Source: Hymenobacter polaris
GTDB taxonomy: Bacteria; Bacteroidota; Bacteroidia; Cytophagales; Hymenobacteraceae
Direction of reading: 5' to 3'
Length of the DNA stretch: 64,000 bases
Assembly: GCF_012927305.1 (NCBI RefSeq)
Contig: NZ_JABBGH010000002.1
Coordinates: forward strand, 1,406,773 to 1,470,772
Program-made: the position numbers and the translations under genes
Notes under the pieces: generated by a model
Seen by the model: the letters and a program-made list of their open reading frames with translations, nothing else
Databases searched by the model: none
What the model was told of the DNA's origin: nothing
Shown here: positions 51,804 to 61,164 of the stretch, one piece after another
How positions within the stretch are numbered: position 1 is the first letter of the stretch
How the letters are laid out: every line of letters starts with the position of its first letter

Positions 51804-53969
51804 ATGAAAATTTTCTTTACGAGTGCGTTGATGCTTGCTGCTACCCGGCTAGCCGTAGCGCAACAGCCCGGGCCCCCGCCCACTCCCGAGCGCCCCGTCA
51901 CCGATGTGTATTTCGGCCGGTCAGTGGTTGATAAGTACCGCTGGCTGGAAGACACCAAAAATCCCGAAGTGCTGGCGTGGTTTAAGGCCCAGGGCGACTA
52001 CGCAGCCCATACGCTCGACCAGCTGCCGGGTCGCGACAGCCTCATCAATACCTTCATGCGCTACGACCGGCTGAAGCCCGAGCGCTACTCTGAAATCAAA
52101 AAGCGTGGCACCCGTTACTTCTATCGCAAAACGCTGCCGGCCGAAACGGTAGGCAAGATTTATATGCGCGAGGGCGAAACCGGCCCCGAAATGCTGCTCT
52201 TCGACCCCGTAGCCTACGACAAAACCAAAACCTACTCCGTCACGGCCTTTACGCCCAGCAACAATGGCCAGCGCCTGGTGGTGGGCCTGCAAGAAGGCGG
52301 GGCCGAGCTCTCTACCCTCCGCATCCTGACGGTGGCTACCAAGGCGCTGCTGCCCGAAAGCATCGTGGCTGTAAGCGGCGGCGGGGTCGACTGGCTGCCT
52401 ACCGACACGGGCTTCGTTTATACCCCTAACAATTCCACTGACCCCAAAGACCCTAGGGGCAACCTCAACACCAAGGCCCGCCTGCACCAATTAAACACCG
52501 CCGCGGCCGCCGACGCCGAGCTGTTTTCGCGCGCCAAGAACCCCGCGTTTAATATCCGGCCCGATGAATATCCCTTCGTCTATTTCTCCGATGACCACAC
52601 GCAGGTGTACGGCGGCCTAGGCTCGGTTGATAATCGGCAACACGTGTGGGTGGCCGCCCCGGCCGACTTAAGCAAGCCCGTCATTCCGTGGAAGCGCCTG
52701 GTAGCGCCCACCGACAGCGTGTACAGCTACCTGAAATTGGGGACCAGCCTGTACCTCTACAGCGTGAAGCAAGCGCCGAAGGGCCGCATCTTGGTTACGA
52801 GCGCGCTCAACCCGCAGCCCGCCACCGCCACGGTGCTCCTGCCCGAGGGTCAGCTCAACATCACGAGCATCGCGTCGTCGAAAGACTACCTGTTTGTAAC
52901 GCTCAACGACGGCATCAACGACCACATTCGGCAGTACGACCCGCGCACCAAGCAGTGGGCCGACGTGCCGCTGCCCTTTAGCGGCACGGCCTACGTGCAG
53001 CCGCTCGATGCGCCCCGCAGCAACGCCTGCCTGGTAGGCCTCACCACTTGGAAGCAGCCCGCCACGCTCTACAACTACAACCCCGATACCAAGCAGCTGA
53101 GCGCTAGTAAGTTTGAGGTGAAAGCTGCTTATCCTGGCCTCGACGACCTAGTGGTGGAGGAGGTAGAAGTGCCCAGCCACGATGGCGCACTGGTGCCCCT
53201 TTCGCTCATCTACCGCAAAGGGCTCAAGAAAGATGGGCAGGCCGTGTGCTTCATGGATGGCTACGGCGCCTACGGCATCTCGGCCGTGCCGTACTTCAGC
53301 CCGCGCTATCTGGCTATGCTTAACCAGGGCGTCATCGTGGCCGAAACCCATCCGCGCGGCGGCTCCGAAAAGGGCCAGAAGTGGTACCGGGCCGGTTACC
53401 AAACCACTAAGCCCAATACCTGGAAGGATTTTATCGCCTGCGGCGATTACCTCGTCAAAAATGGCTATACCAGCCCGAGCCACCTCATCGGCATGGGTAC
53501 TAGCGCGGGGGGCATCCTCATTGGCCGGGCCATCACCGAGCGCCCCGACCTATTCGCCGCGGCCATCAGCAACGTGAGCTGCTCCAACGCCCTGCGCATG
53601 GAAAACTCCCCCAACGGTCCCGTCAACGTGCCCGAATTTGGCAGCGTGAAAGACCCCGTGCAGTGCCAAGCCCTCTACGAGATGGACGCCTTCCAGCACG
53701 TGAAGCCCGGCACCAAGTACCCCGCCGTGCTCTGCGTGGGGGGTATGAACGACCCCCGCGTTATCGTGTGGCAACCTGGCAAGCTGGCCGCCGCCCTGCA
53801 AGCGGCCAGCACCTCTGGCAAGCCCGTGCTCATGCAAGTAAACTACGACAACGGCCACTTCACGGAAGATAAGAAGGTGACGTTCCGCAACTTCGCCAAC
53901 ATGTACGCCTTCGCCCTCTGGCAAGCCGGCCACCCCAACTTTCAGCCCAGCGCCGTAGCGGCCAAGTAA
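51804..53969 (+). CDS. Prolyl oligopeptidase (S9)
   Basis: A 721-residue serine peptidase that cleaves after proline in short peptides. It begins with a likely signal peptide (KIFFTSALMLAATRLAVAQQ), so it is exported to the periplasm or beyond. The N-terminal beta-propeller domain covers ~70-430 and the catalytic alpha/beta-hydrolase domain follows. The nucleophile is in LIGMGTSAGGILIGRAI (GTSAGG), and the Asp and His are in CVGGMNDPRV and YDNGHFTED. It stands alone with its own strong terminator. Confidence 0.94.
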   Translation: MKIFFTSALMLAATRLAVAQQPGPPPTPERPVTDVYFGRSVVDKYRWLEDTKNPEVLAWFKAQGDYAAHTLDQLPGRDSLINTFMRYDRLKPERYSEIKKRGTRYFYRKTLPAETVGKIYMREGETGPEMLLFDPVAYDKTKTYSVTAFTPSNNGQRLVVGLQEGGAELSTLRILTVATKALLPESIVAVSGGGVDWLPTDTGFVYTPNNSTDPKDPRGNLNTKARLHQLNTAAAADAELFSRAKNPAFNIRPDEYPFVYFSDDHTQVYGGLGSVDNRQHVWVAAPADLSKPVIPWKRLVAPTDSVYSYLKLGTSLYLYSVKQAPKGRILVTSALNPQPATATVLLPEGQLNITSIASSKDYLFVTLNDGINDHIRQYDPRTKQWADVPLPFSGTAYVQPLDAPRSNACLVGLTTWKQPATLYNYNPDTKQLSASKFEVKAAYPGLDDLVVEEVEVPSHDGALVPLSLIYRKGLKKDGQAVCFMDGYGAYGISAVPYFSPRYLAMLNQGVIVAETHPRGGSEKGQKWYRAGYQTTKPNTWKDFIACGDYLVKNGYTSPSHLIGMGTSAGGILIGRAITERPDLFAAAISNVSCSNALRMENSPNGPVNVPEFGSVKDPVQCQALYEMDAFQHVKPGTKYPAVLCVGGMNDPRVIVWQPGKLAAALQAASTSGKPVLMQVNYDNGHFTEDKKVTFRNFANMYAFALWQAGHPNFQPSAVAAK

Positions 53970-53974
53970 GCTCC

Positions 53975-54044
53975 CCTAGAGTGCACCCATAAAAAAAGCC
54001 TTAACTATGCGGTTAAGGCTTTTTTTATGGGTGCACTCTAGAGG
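53975..54044. terminator. Bidirectional terminator, long stem
   Basis: A stem of about 30 bp (CCTAGAGTGCACCCATAAAA... with its complement) around TATGCG has T-runs on both sides. It lies between convergent peptidase and clpP genes. Confidence 0.9.
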
Positions 54045-54065
54045 GTCGCAGGCATCATCTGAGGC

Positions 54066-54776
54066 CTAGGCGGCGCTCTTTTTTTCCAATACCTCGTCAA
54101 TCAGGCCGTATTCCTTGGCCTCGTCGGCGCGCATCCAGTAGTCGCGCTCCGAGTTATCGTAGATTTCCTGGTAGGTTTTGCCGGTGTGCTGCGCCAGAAT
54201 GTCATACAGCTCCTTCTTGAGCTTCAGAATCTCGCGGGCCGTAATCTCGATGTCAGTCGACTGGCCCTGCGCCCCGCCCGAAGGCTGGTGAATCATGACG
54301 CGGGCGTGGGGCAGCGCCGAGCGCTTGTCCTTGGCCCCACCGGCTAGCAGCACGGCCCCCATCGAGGCGGCCAGGCCGGTGCAAATGGTAGCCACGTCGG
54401 GGTTTACGTACTGCATAGTATCGTAAATACCCAGGCCTGCGTACACCGAGCCGCCCGGCGAGTTGATGTACAGCAGGATGTCTTTTTTAGCATCCACCGA
54501 CTCCAGAAACAGCATCTGTGCCGTCAGGATGTTGGCGATGTAGTCGTCCACGGCCGTACCTAAGAACACAATGCGGTCCATAATCAGGCGCGAGAACACG
54601 TCGATTTCGGCGAAGCGCGTGGGGCGCTCCTCAATCACCGAGCGGGTCATGCCGGTAGGTAGTATCAGCCCGTTGCGGGTCTGGCCCTCCACCGACTGGA
54701 TGTATTGGTCAACACCCAAGCCATTGAGGCCCTGGTGCTTAACAGCAAACTTGCGGAATTCTTGTTTATTCAGCAT
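54066..54776 (-). CDS. clpP: ATP-dependent Clp protease proteolytic subunit
   Basis: A 236-residue serine protease that forms the ClpP barrel. Catalytic Ser138 (GLAASMGAV), His163 (MIHQPSGG) and Asp212 (ERDYWM) are visible. It carries an N-terminal extension of ~25 residues relative to E. coli, usual for this phylum. The stop codon TAG lies in a CCTAGG palindrome. tig lies upstream on the same strand, as in many bacteria, but a terminator lies between them. Confidence 0.96.
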   Translation of the reverse strand: MLNKQEFRKFAVKHQGLNGLGVDQYIQSVEGQTRNGLILPTGMTRSVIEERPTRFAEIDVFSRLIMDRIVFLGTAVDDYIANILTAQMLFLESVDAKKDILLYINSPGGSVYAGLGIYDTMQYVNPDVATICTGLAASMGAVLLAGGAKDKRSALPHARVMIHQPSGGAQGQSTDIEITAREILKLKKELYDILAQHTGKTYQEIYDNSERDYWMRADEAKEYGLIDEVLEKKSAA

Positions 54777-54854
54777 GGGAGGTAAAATAGGGAGGAGGGC
54801 CTAGGGCCAACCCCTGTTCAAAGGCAAATGACGGATGCGAAGGTTGAATGTTGT

Positions 54855-54910
54855 ACCGTGGACGCTGCGAGTGCTTCTGCTGCTACGCGCGGACTCGCAG
54901 CGTTCACGGC
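54855..54910. repeat. Palindromic repeat, family 2
   Basis: GTGGACGCTGCGAGT (54858-54872) and ACTCGCAGCGTTCAC (54893-54907) form the arms around a GC-rich centre containing CGCGCGGACT, nearly the same as the repeat at 20497-20562. Confidence 0.75.
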
Positions 54911-54958
54911 ACAAACAAAAAAGCCCTTACGCGGGGCGTAAAGGCTTTTTTATTTGTC
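54911..54958 (-). terminator. Terminator after trigger factor
   Basis: ACAAACAAAAAAGCCCTTACGC pairs with GCGTAAAGGCTTTTTTATTTGT around a GGG loop, giving T-runs in both directions. It ends the tig transcript. Confidence 0.85.
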
Positions 54959-54973
54959 AACCACCCTAGGGCA

Positions 54974-56308
54974 CTAGCCCTCGTTTTGGTTGCGGAATTC
55001 TTCGGCCGTTACGGGTTCATCCGTAACAACAACTTTGCCACGCAGGGCCTCCACTACTTTCTCTGCCAGAATGGCCTCGTACTCCTGCACGTAGTTCTTG
55101 CCGTTTTCCTGCTTGAGGTAGTTGTCGGCAAAGCCCACCATGCCCTCGCGCATCTCGTCGGTTAGCTGCATGCCGCCGCCAAACTGACCCAGAATCTTGT
55201 CCAGCACCCGGTTGCGGATTTCGTCGTTGCCAACCTTCAGGCCCAGGTCCTCCACCACTTTGTTGCGGATGAGGCTCCACTTCAGCTCGCGCTCGTAATC
55301 GTTGTAGTGGGCGTCCACGGTGGCGGCATCGAGTTTGCCTTCGTTGGCGCGCACCAGCCACTTCTTGAAGAACTCGGTGGGGATGCGGATGGGCGTGGCG
55401 TCAATCATAGCGTCGATGAGCCGGCGGTTGAGCACGTTGTCCGACTCGCGGTCGTAGTTGCCCTGCACCGTTTCGCGCACCTTGTTGTCGAACTCCTCTT
55501 TCGAGCTAACTGCCTCGGGGCCAAATACCTTGTCGAACAACTCCTGGTTTTCCTCCGGGGCTGCCGTGCGGTTGATTTTCTCTACCTCCAGCTCGTAGTC
55601 GCCGGTAGCACCCGCGGCTTCCTCCTTGCTCAGGCCCGAGAAGCTGCGAATAGCGCCTGCGTCGCCGCCAAAAGCGTCGCTCAGGTCAAACGTCAGCGTG
55701 TCGCCCGCCTTCACGCCGATGAAGCGCTCCTGGCCATTCTTCACCTTGTTGATGGGCAGCAGCACCGTTTGGCCTTCGCCCTCGGCGCCGGCCTTCTTCA
55801 GCTTGCCAAACAGGTAGTCGTCGGCTTCCGAAACCTCGGGGTTAGTGGTTTCGCCAAACTGGCGGGTAATCTGCTCGTGGGTTTCGGCCAGCGTCGCGTC
55901 GTCGAGCGCCACGGTCGGGCGCTTCAGCTCCACGTGCTGGTCGGCGGGCAGCTCGAAGTCGGGCAGCAGCCCTAGCTCAAACTGGAAGTCAAAAGCCTTT
56001 TCGTTGTTGAAATCAACATTGCTCGGCACCGGAATCGGCTCGCCCAGAATCTTGACGTTGTTGTCCTTCAGGTAGGTGTCCACGTTCTTGCTCAGCAGGC
56101 GGTTCACCTCGTCTACCAAGATGCCCGTGCCGTACATTTTGCGCACCAGGCTGGCCGGTACTTTGCCGGGGCGAAAACCTTTAAACTGCGCCCGCTTGGC
56201 AGTGTCCTTCAGTTGCTTTTCGACGGCGTCGCTGTAGTCGGCCTCGTCCAGGTGCACGTTCAGCAGCCCGGTCAGCTGCTCATCGTTGCGGTCAAGCGTA
56301 ATATTCAA
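54974..56308 (-). CDS. tig: Trigger factor
   Basis: A 444-residue ribosome-associated chaperone and prolyl isomerase. The N-terminal ribosome-binding motif appears as AKRAQFKGFRPGKVPASLVRKMYG (about residues 36-59), followed by a PPIase region around residues 160-240 and the long helical C-terminal arms. The start is TTG at 56308, giving MNITLDRNDEQLTGLLNVHL, which matches the usual Bacteroidota N-terminus; no ATG fits. The PPIase segment is diverged, so isomerase activity may be weak. Confidence 0.93.
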   Translation of the reverse strand: MNITLDRNDEQLTGLLNVHLDEADYSDAVEKQLKDTAKRAQFKGFRPGKVPASLVRKMYGTGILVDEVNRLLSKNVDTYLKDNNVKILGEPIPVPSNVDFNNEKAFDFQFELGLLPDFELPADQHVELKRPTVALDDATLAETHEQITRQFGETTNPEVSEADDYLFGKLKKAGAEGEGQTVLLPINKVKNGQERFIGVKAGDTLTFDLSDAFGGDAGAIRSFSGLSKEEAAGATGDYELEVEKINRTAAPEENQELFDKVFGPEAVSSKEEFDNKVRETVQGNYDRESDNVLNRRLIDAMIDATPIRIPTEFFKKWLVRANEGKLDAATVDAHYNDYERELKWSLIRNKVVEDLGLKVGNDEIRNRVLDKILGQFGGGMQLTDEMREGMVGFADNYLKQENGKNYVQEYEAILAEKVVEALRGKVVVTDEPVTAEEFRNQNEG

Positions 56309-56349
56309 AACGGTGGGAGCAGGCCCACGCCTGCCAGTCAGAAAGGGTT

Positions 56350-56383
56350 AAAAAAAAGGCCCCTAACTAATAGCCAGGGGCCC
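56350..56383 (-). terminator. Terminator after tRNA-Leu
   Basis: On the minus strand GGGCCCCTGGC pairs with GTTAGGGGCC, followed by a run of seven T residues. Confidence 0.8.
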
Positions 56384-56398
56384 GTTCAACTTGAAAAG

Positions 56399-56480
56399 TG
56401 CGGATGGAGGGACTCGAACCCACACGCCTTGCGGCACCAGATCCTAAGTCTGGCACGTCTACCAATTTCGCCACATCCGC
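56399..56480 (-). tRNA. tRNA-Leu (TAG anticodon)
   Basis: Minus-strand cloverleaf: acceptor GCGGATG with CATCCGC and discriminator A; anticodon stem CCAGA/TCTGG with loop CTTAGGA, anticodon TAG; a long variable arm (TGCCGCAAGGCGT) as expected for class II tRNA-Leu; T-loop TTCGAGT. The CCA end is not encoded. Confidence 0.95.
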
Positions 56481-56513
56481 ATTTTGCGCTCATAACCGGT
56501 CGTTATGGGGCCG

Positions 56514-56545
56514 CAAAGGTAAGCAGCGTTTGGCAGGTTTACAAA
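56514..56545 (-). promoter_or_regulatory. tRNA-Leu promoter
   Basis: Minus-strand TTTG (56542-56545), a 20-nt spacer and TACCTTTG (56514-56521) match the Bacteroidota promoter. Confidence 0.75.
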
Positions 56546-56622
56546 ACCGCTCGGCTATTACGGGGGCAGTCTTAACCAGGTAGCTACACTTTTTCGCCCC
56601 TAGGGCTGTTATTTGTAGAACT

Positions 56623-58821
56623 ATGTCGCCCGTTATTGACCTCGAAGCCGAGCGCCAGGAAATCCTGCGCCAGTACCGCCGCTTGTTGCGCACGGCCAAG
56701 CCCTACCTGCACGGCAACGATGCCAAGCTGATAAAAAAAGCCTTCAACCAAAGCCTGGAGGCACATAAGGACATGCGCCGCAAGTCGGGCGAGCCCTACA
56801 TTCTGCATCCGCTGGCCGTAGCCCAGATTGCGGTGGAGGAAATTGGCCTGGGCACCACCAGCATTGTGGCGGCCCTGCTGCACGACGTAGTGGAAGACAC
56901 GCCCACCGAGATTTCGGACGTAGAGCGCGACTTTGGCCCCAAGGTGGCGCGCATTGTGGATGGGCTCACCAAGATTTCGGGCGTGTTTGAGCAGGGCACC
57001 AGCGAGCAGGCCGAAAACTTTCGCAAGATGCTGCTCACCCTGAGCGATGACGTGCGGGTGAGTCTCATCAAGCTGGCCGACCGCCTGCACAATATGCGCA
57101 CCCTCGACTCGATGCCGCGCCACAAGCAGCTCAAGATTGCGTCGGAAACCATCTATCTGTATGCGCCGCTGGCCCACCGCCTAGGCCTCTACGCCATCAA
57201 AACCGAGCTGGAGGACCTGCACCTCAAATACACCGACACCGAGATATATAACGAGTTGAAAGGCAAGGTAAAGCAGAGCCAGAGTGCCCGCAACCGCTTC
57301 ATCAAGGAGTTTGTGCAGCCTATTGATGAGGAGTTGAAGGCCCAGGGCTTCAGCTACGAGATTAAGGGCCGGCCCAAGAGTATCTATTCGATTCTCAAGA
57401 AGATGCGCAAGCAGAACGTAACCTTTGAGGAGGTGTACGACCTGTTTGCCATCCGTATTATTCTGGATGTGCCACACGAGCAGGAGAAGGCGGCTTGCTG
57501 GCAGGTATATAGCATCGTGACGGACTTTTACCAGCCCAACCCCGACCGCCTGCGCGACTGGGTGAGCACGCCCAAGGCCAACGGCTACGAGAGCCTGCAC
57601 ACCACCGTGATGTCGCACGCCGGGCAGTGGGTGGAGGTGCAAATCCGCACTCGGCGCATGGACGAGATTGCCGAAAAAGGCTACGCCGCCCACTGGAAAT
57701 ACAAGGACAGTGGCACGCCCCAGCCCGAAAGCACCCTAGAAGCCTGGGTAAACCGGGTGCGTGAAATGCTGGAAACCAACAACTCCAGCGCCTTGGAATT
57801 CATGGATGAGTTCCGCCAGAACTTGTTCGTAAAGGAAGTATATACCTTCACGCCCAAGGGCAAACTAGTGATTTTGCCCGACAAGGCTACGGCGCTCGAC
57901 TTTGCCTTCGACATCCACTCGCACATCGGCCTGCACTGCCTAGGGGCCAAGGTCAACCAAAAGCTCGAGCCCTTCAGCTACCGCCTGCGCAACGGCGACC
58001 AGGTGGAAATCCTGACCTCGCACAAGCAGCGCCCCACCGCCGACTGGCTGAACATGGTGATTACCAGCAAGGCCAAAACGCGCATCAAGGATTTTTTGCG
58101 CGATGACAAGCGTGCCAAGGCCGACGACGGCAAGTTTATTTATGAGAAGCGCCTGGAGTTGATTGGGGTGGAAAACACGTCTGAGAATTTCCAACGTCTG
58201 CTCGCCTATTTCAACGTGCCTACGGCGCAGGAATTTTATTACCGGCTGGCGGTAGGGCAACTGGATGGGCGCGAAATCCGGGAGCCCTTGTTTCGGCCGG
58301 TTACTCAGGCCGTGCCGGCTAGCCAGCCGCGCAAGTTCGACGACGAAATTCAGAAGATTCGGGGCGTGCACCCCAATATGCTGGTGGTGGGCGAGCGCAC
58401 CGACAAGTTCAACCACAGCCTGGCGCGCTGCTGCAACCCCATTCCGGGCGACGACGTGTTCGGCTTTGAAACCGAAACTGGCCTCATCATCCACCGCACC
58501 AGCTGCCACCGGGCTGTGGATTTGATGTCGAACTACGGCAACCGCATCGTGCGCGCCAAGTGGACCGACCAGCTGGAATTGGCCTTCCTAGCCGGCGTGC
58601 GTCTCAAAGGCTCGGATAGGGTAGGCCTGGTAAACGACGTGACGCGCATCATCTCCACGGCGCTCAAGGTGAATATGCGCTCTATTATTATAGATGCGGA
58701 TGATGGCTTCTTTGAAGGCAAGATTTTAGTGTTCGTCAATGATACCGACCATTTGAACAAGCTGATTCAGCGCCTGAGCAAGGTGAATGGCGTGCTGCAA
58801 GTAGAGCGGTTTGATTCGTAA
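56623..58821 (+). CDS. Bifunctional (p)ppGpp synthetase/hydrolase
   Basis: A 732-residue RelA/SpoT homologue that makes and degrades ppGpp during starvation. The hydrolase domain has His62 (ILHPLAV) and the His87-Asp88 pair (AALLHDVVEDT). The synthetase domain follows (EIKGRPKSIYSILKKMRKQN, then VYDLFAIRII), a TGS domain (VYTFTPKGKLVILPDKATAL, ~405-460) and a C-terminal ACT-like domain (GLVNDVTRIISTALKVNMR). All catalytic parts appear intact, so both activities are expected. It is probably transcribed together with the small CHY zinc-finger gene 18 nt downstream. Confidence 0.95.
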   Translation: MSPVIDLEAERQEILRQYRRLLRTAKPYLHGNDAKLIKKAFNQSLEAHKDMRRKSGEPYILHPLAVAQIAVEEIGLGTTSIVAALLHDVVEDTPTEISDVERDFGPKVARIVDGLTKISGVFEQGTSEQAENFRKMLLTLSDDVRVSLIKLADRLHNMRTLDSMPRHKQLKIASETIYLYAPLAHRLGLYAIKTELEDLHLKYTDTEIYNELKGKVKQSQSARNRFIKEFVQPIDEELKAQGFSYEIKGRPKSIYSILKKMRKQNVTFEEVYDLFAIRIILDVPHEQEKAACWQVYSIVTDFYQPNPDRLRDWVSTPKANGYESLHTTVMSHAGQWVEVQIRTRRMDEIAEKGYAAHWKYKDSGTPQPESTLEAWVNRVREMLETNNSSALEFMDEFRQNLFVKEVYTFTPKGKLVILPDKATALDFAFDIHSHIGLHCLGAKVNQKLEPFSYRLRNGDQVEILTSHKQRPTADWLNMVITSKAKTRIKDFLRDDKRAKADDGKFIYEKRLELIGVENTSENFQRLLAYFNVPTAQEFYYRLAVGQLDGREIREPLFRPVTQAVPASQPRKFDDEIQKIRGVHPNMLVVGERTDKFNHSLARCCNPIPGDDVFGFETETGLIIHRTSCHRAVDLMSNYGNRIVRAKWTDQLELAFLAGVRLKGSDRVGLVNDVTRIISTALKVNMRSIIIDADDGFFEGKILVFVNDTDHLNKLIQRLSKVNGVLQVERFDS

Positions 58822-58839
58822 CCAGCCAAAAGTCACTAC

Positions 58840-59181
58840 ATGTCTGACCTTACCGCCGTCGGTGCGCCGCTAGTGCATGGCTTGGCCGTTACGGCCCGCA
58901 CCCAGTGCGCCCACTACCATTCCGAGCGTGATATTATTGCCATTCGACACAAGTGCTGCGGCGAGTACTATGCTTGCATCGCCTGCCACGAAGCCCTGGC
59001 CGACCACGCGCCCCAGGTATGGCCTAGGTCCGAACGCGCTGCCAAAGCCGTGTTGTGCGGCAACTGCCACACTGAGTTGAGCATCAGCGAGTACCTGGCT
59101 TGCGGCAACGCGTGCCCCAAGTGCCAGGCGGCGTTCAACCCCGGCTGCGCCAATCATTACCACCTGTATTTTGAAATGTAA
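58840..59181 (+). CDS. CHY zinc finger protein
   Basis: A 113-residue protein with the CHY-type zinc-finger pattern: CAHYHSERDIIAIRHKCCGE, then YACIACHEALADH, later LCGNCHTELSISEYLACG and CPKCQAAFNPGC. Multiple Cys/His pairs should bind two or three zinc ions. Members often have redox or protein-binding roles, but the function is not established. It follows relA/spoT closely. Confidence 0.85.
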   Translation: MSDLTAVGAPLVHGLAVTARTQCAHYHSERDIIAIRHKCCGEYYACIACHEALADHAPQVWPRSERAAKAVLCGNCHTELSISEYLACGNACPKCQAAFNPGCANHYHLYFEM

Positions 59182-59249
59182 AGCGGCTTTCTGCCTGCCT
59201 CAGCAAAGTCCGCTACGCCCTTCTGCGGGAAACTAAAGCCCGCTCCCCA

Positions 59250-60407
59250 ATGCCTGAAATCACGCTGCCTTCTACCCGGCCCCGCCACATTCACCGCATA
59301 GCCGTTAGCACGTCGTTTTTGCTGCAAGGCCTGTGCTTTTCTACCTGGGCCTCGCGCATACCTACCATGCAGCAGCGGCTACACCTTTCCGAGGCCGAGC
59401 TGGGTGGCGTGCTGCTGGCCGTGCCGGTGGGGTTGCTAGCCTCGCTGCCACTAAGTGGCTGGTTGGTAGCGCGCTACGGTAGCCGCCACGTGGTGGTAGC
59501 AGGCGTGCTGCTCTACGCCGCTGTGCTGCCGCTGCTGGGCCTGGCCGCTACTACCGTGCAGCTAATGGCAGGCTTGGTGCTGTTTGGGTTAGCTAGCAAC
59601 ATGGCCAATATCAGCGTCAATACCCAGGGGGTAGGGGTGGAGGCGCTGTACGGCCGCTCCATCCTGGCTAGCTTCCATGGTATCTGGAGTTTAGCGGGCT
59701 TTATAGGGGCTAGCCTCGGCACGCTAATGATAAGCTGGCGCATTGACCCGGCCACGCACTTCACGGGCATGGCGGCGGCCGTATTTCTCGGCGTCGTCCT
59801 GATGCGCCCCTACCTCGTGCCCGCCGACCCGCCCCGCCCTGCCGACCAGCCCCTTTTCGTGCTACCCGACCGTGAATTGCTGCTGCTCGGCGTATTGGCC
59901 TTTTGCTCGCTGCTGGCCGAAGGGACGATGTTTGATTGGAGCGGCGTGTATTTCAAAAAAATTGTGTTGGCTCCGCCCGCCCGCGTGGGCCTAGGGTTCG
60001 CCGCTTTCATGTCGATGATGGCCACCGGGCGCTTCATTGCCGACTGGTTTACCAACCGCTTTGGCCGGGTCAAAACCTTGCAGCTGAGTGGCTTGTTCAC
60101 TACTGCTGGCCTCACACTGGCGGTGGGGCTGCCTACGCTGGCTACGGCGGCTCTCGGGTTTATGCTGGTGGGCCTAGGGGTATCGTCGGTGGTGCCGCTG
60201 GTATATAGCGCGGCGGGCCGCTCGCGCACTATGCCGGCTGGAGTAGCGCTGGCGGCCGTTTCTACGGTGGGTTTTGCAGGTTTTTTGCTGGGGCCGCCAC
60301 TTATCGGCTTGGTGGCGGGCCTTAGCAGCCTGCGGGTTTCGTTTGCCCTCATTGCCGTGATGGGCCTGGCCGTAGCCGCGCTGGCCCGCCCCGCCGCTGG
60401 CCGCTAA
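59250..60407 (+). CDS. MFS transporter
   Basis: A 385-residue, twelve-helix MFS transporter. The N-terminal part (FLLQGLCFSTWASRIPTMQQ followed by LHLSEAELGGVLLAVPVGLL) is typical of the YbjJ-like or fucose/sugar-related subgroup. Between helices 2 and 3 is VARYGSRHVVVAGVLL, the MFS loop with Arg. A second-half copy reads ADWFTNRFGRVKTLQLSG. The substrate is unknown. It precedes the Fur-family gene, with no evidence that they share a promoter. Confidence 0.85.
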   Translation: MPEITLPSTRPRHIHRIAVSTSFLLQGLCFSTWASRIPTMQQRLHLSEAELGGVLLAVPVGLLASLPLSGWLVARYGSRHVVVAGVLLYAAVLPLLGLAATTVQLMAGLVLFGLASNMANISVNTQGVGVEALYGRSILASFHGIWSLAGFIGASLGTLMISWRIDPATHFTGMAAAVFLGVVLMRPYLVPADPPRPADQPLFVLPDRELLLLGVLAFCSLLAEGTMFDWSGVYFKKIVLAPPARVGLGFAAFMSMMATGRFIADWFTNRFGRVKTLQLSGLFTTAGLTLAVGLPTLATAALGFMLVGLGVSSVVPLVYSAAGRSRTMPAGVALAAVSTVGFAGFLLGPPLIGLVAGLSSLRVSFALIAVMGLAVAALARPAAGR

Positions 60408-60481
60408 AACCCTGGCGCTCGCTGCTAGTTTTGCAACTAGTATGCAAGTAAAAGCATTAGTACCCTAAATAGTCTATCCTT

Positions 60482-61087
60482 GTGAAAACCGACCTCCACC
60501 GCCCGCCCGCCCCGGTGTCCACCATCGACCATAGCCTAGGGGGCTCTACCGAAACCGGCTATGCGGCCCGCCACACGCCCAGCGCCGCCAGCCAAGCCAC
60601 ACTCAATACGGACCGGCTCGAAGAAGTAAAAAAGATTTTTACCGCGCACCTCGAAAATAAAGGCCTGCGCAAAACGGCCGAGCGCTACGCTATCCTTGAG
60701 GAGATTTATGCCCGCTCGGGCCACTTCGACGTCGAGGAGCTATACGCCGGTATGAAAGAGCGCAACCTGCAAGTGAGTCGCGCTACCGTATATAATACGC
60801 TCGATTTGTTGGTTGAGCAGGGCTTGGTAAGCAAGCACCAGTTTGGCCGCAACCTCGCGCAGTACGAAAAAAGCTATGGCTACCGCCAGCACGACCACGT
60901 TATTTGCACTGAGTGCCACAAGGTGGTAGAGTTTTGCGACCCGCGCATTCACGGTATTCAAACGATGGTGGGCGACCTGCTCAATTTCCACATCCTGCAT
61001 CACTCCTTAAATTTGTACGGCATATGCGGCGATTGCCGCGCCAAAGCCGCTACCAGTACCAGCCCCGCGCCCGAGGTTACCAAATAA
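60482..61087 (+). CDS. Fur-family metal regulator
   Basis: A 201-residue protein starting at GTG 60482, with a variable N-terminal ~45 residues. The winged-helix part is KGLRKTAERYAILEEIYARS then FDVEELYAGMKERNLQVSRA, and TVYNTLDLLVEQGL. The metal sites are HDHVICTECHKVVEFCDPRI and the C-terminal CGDC pair. This is the full Fur/PerR pattern, so iron, zinc or peroxide sensing is possible; the sequence does not choose. No other start codon fits the conserved core better. Confidence 0.92.
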   Translation: MKTDLHRPPAPVSTIDHSLGGSTETGYAARHTPSAASQATLNTDRLEEVKKIFTAHLENKGLRKTAERYAILEEIYARSGHFDVEELYAGMKERNLQVSRATVYNTLDLLVEQGLVSKHQFGRNLAQYEKSYGYRQHDHVICTECHKVVEFCDPRIHGIQTMVGDLLNFHILHHSLNLYGICGDCRAKAATSTSPAPEVTK

Positions 61088-61164
61088 GTTAGCCTGGCTT
61101 ATTACCCTAGGTCTACCTTCTATACTAATAGGTAGGGCCCAACGCCTAAGCTGGCTTTTTTCGC

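Noticed and set aside
54848..55165. Plus-strand open frame over the tig end and terminator
   Set aside because: It overlaps a terminator, a palindrome and the conserved tig frame on the other strand.
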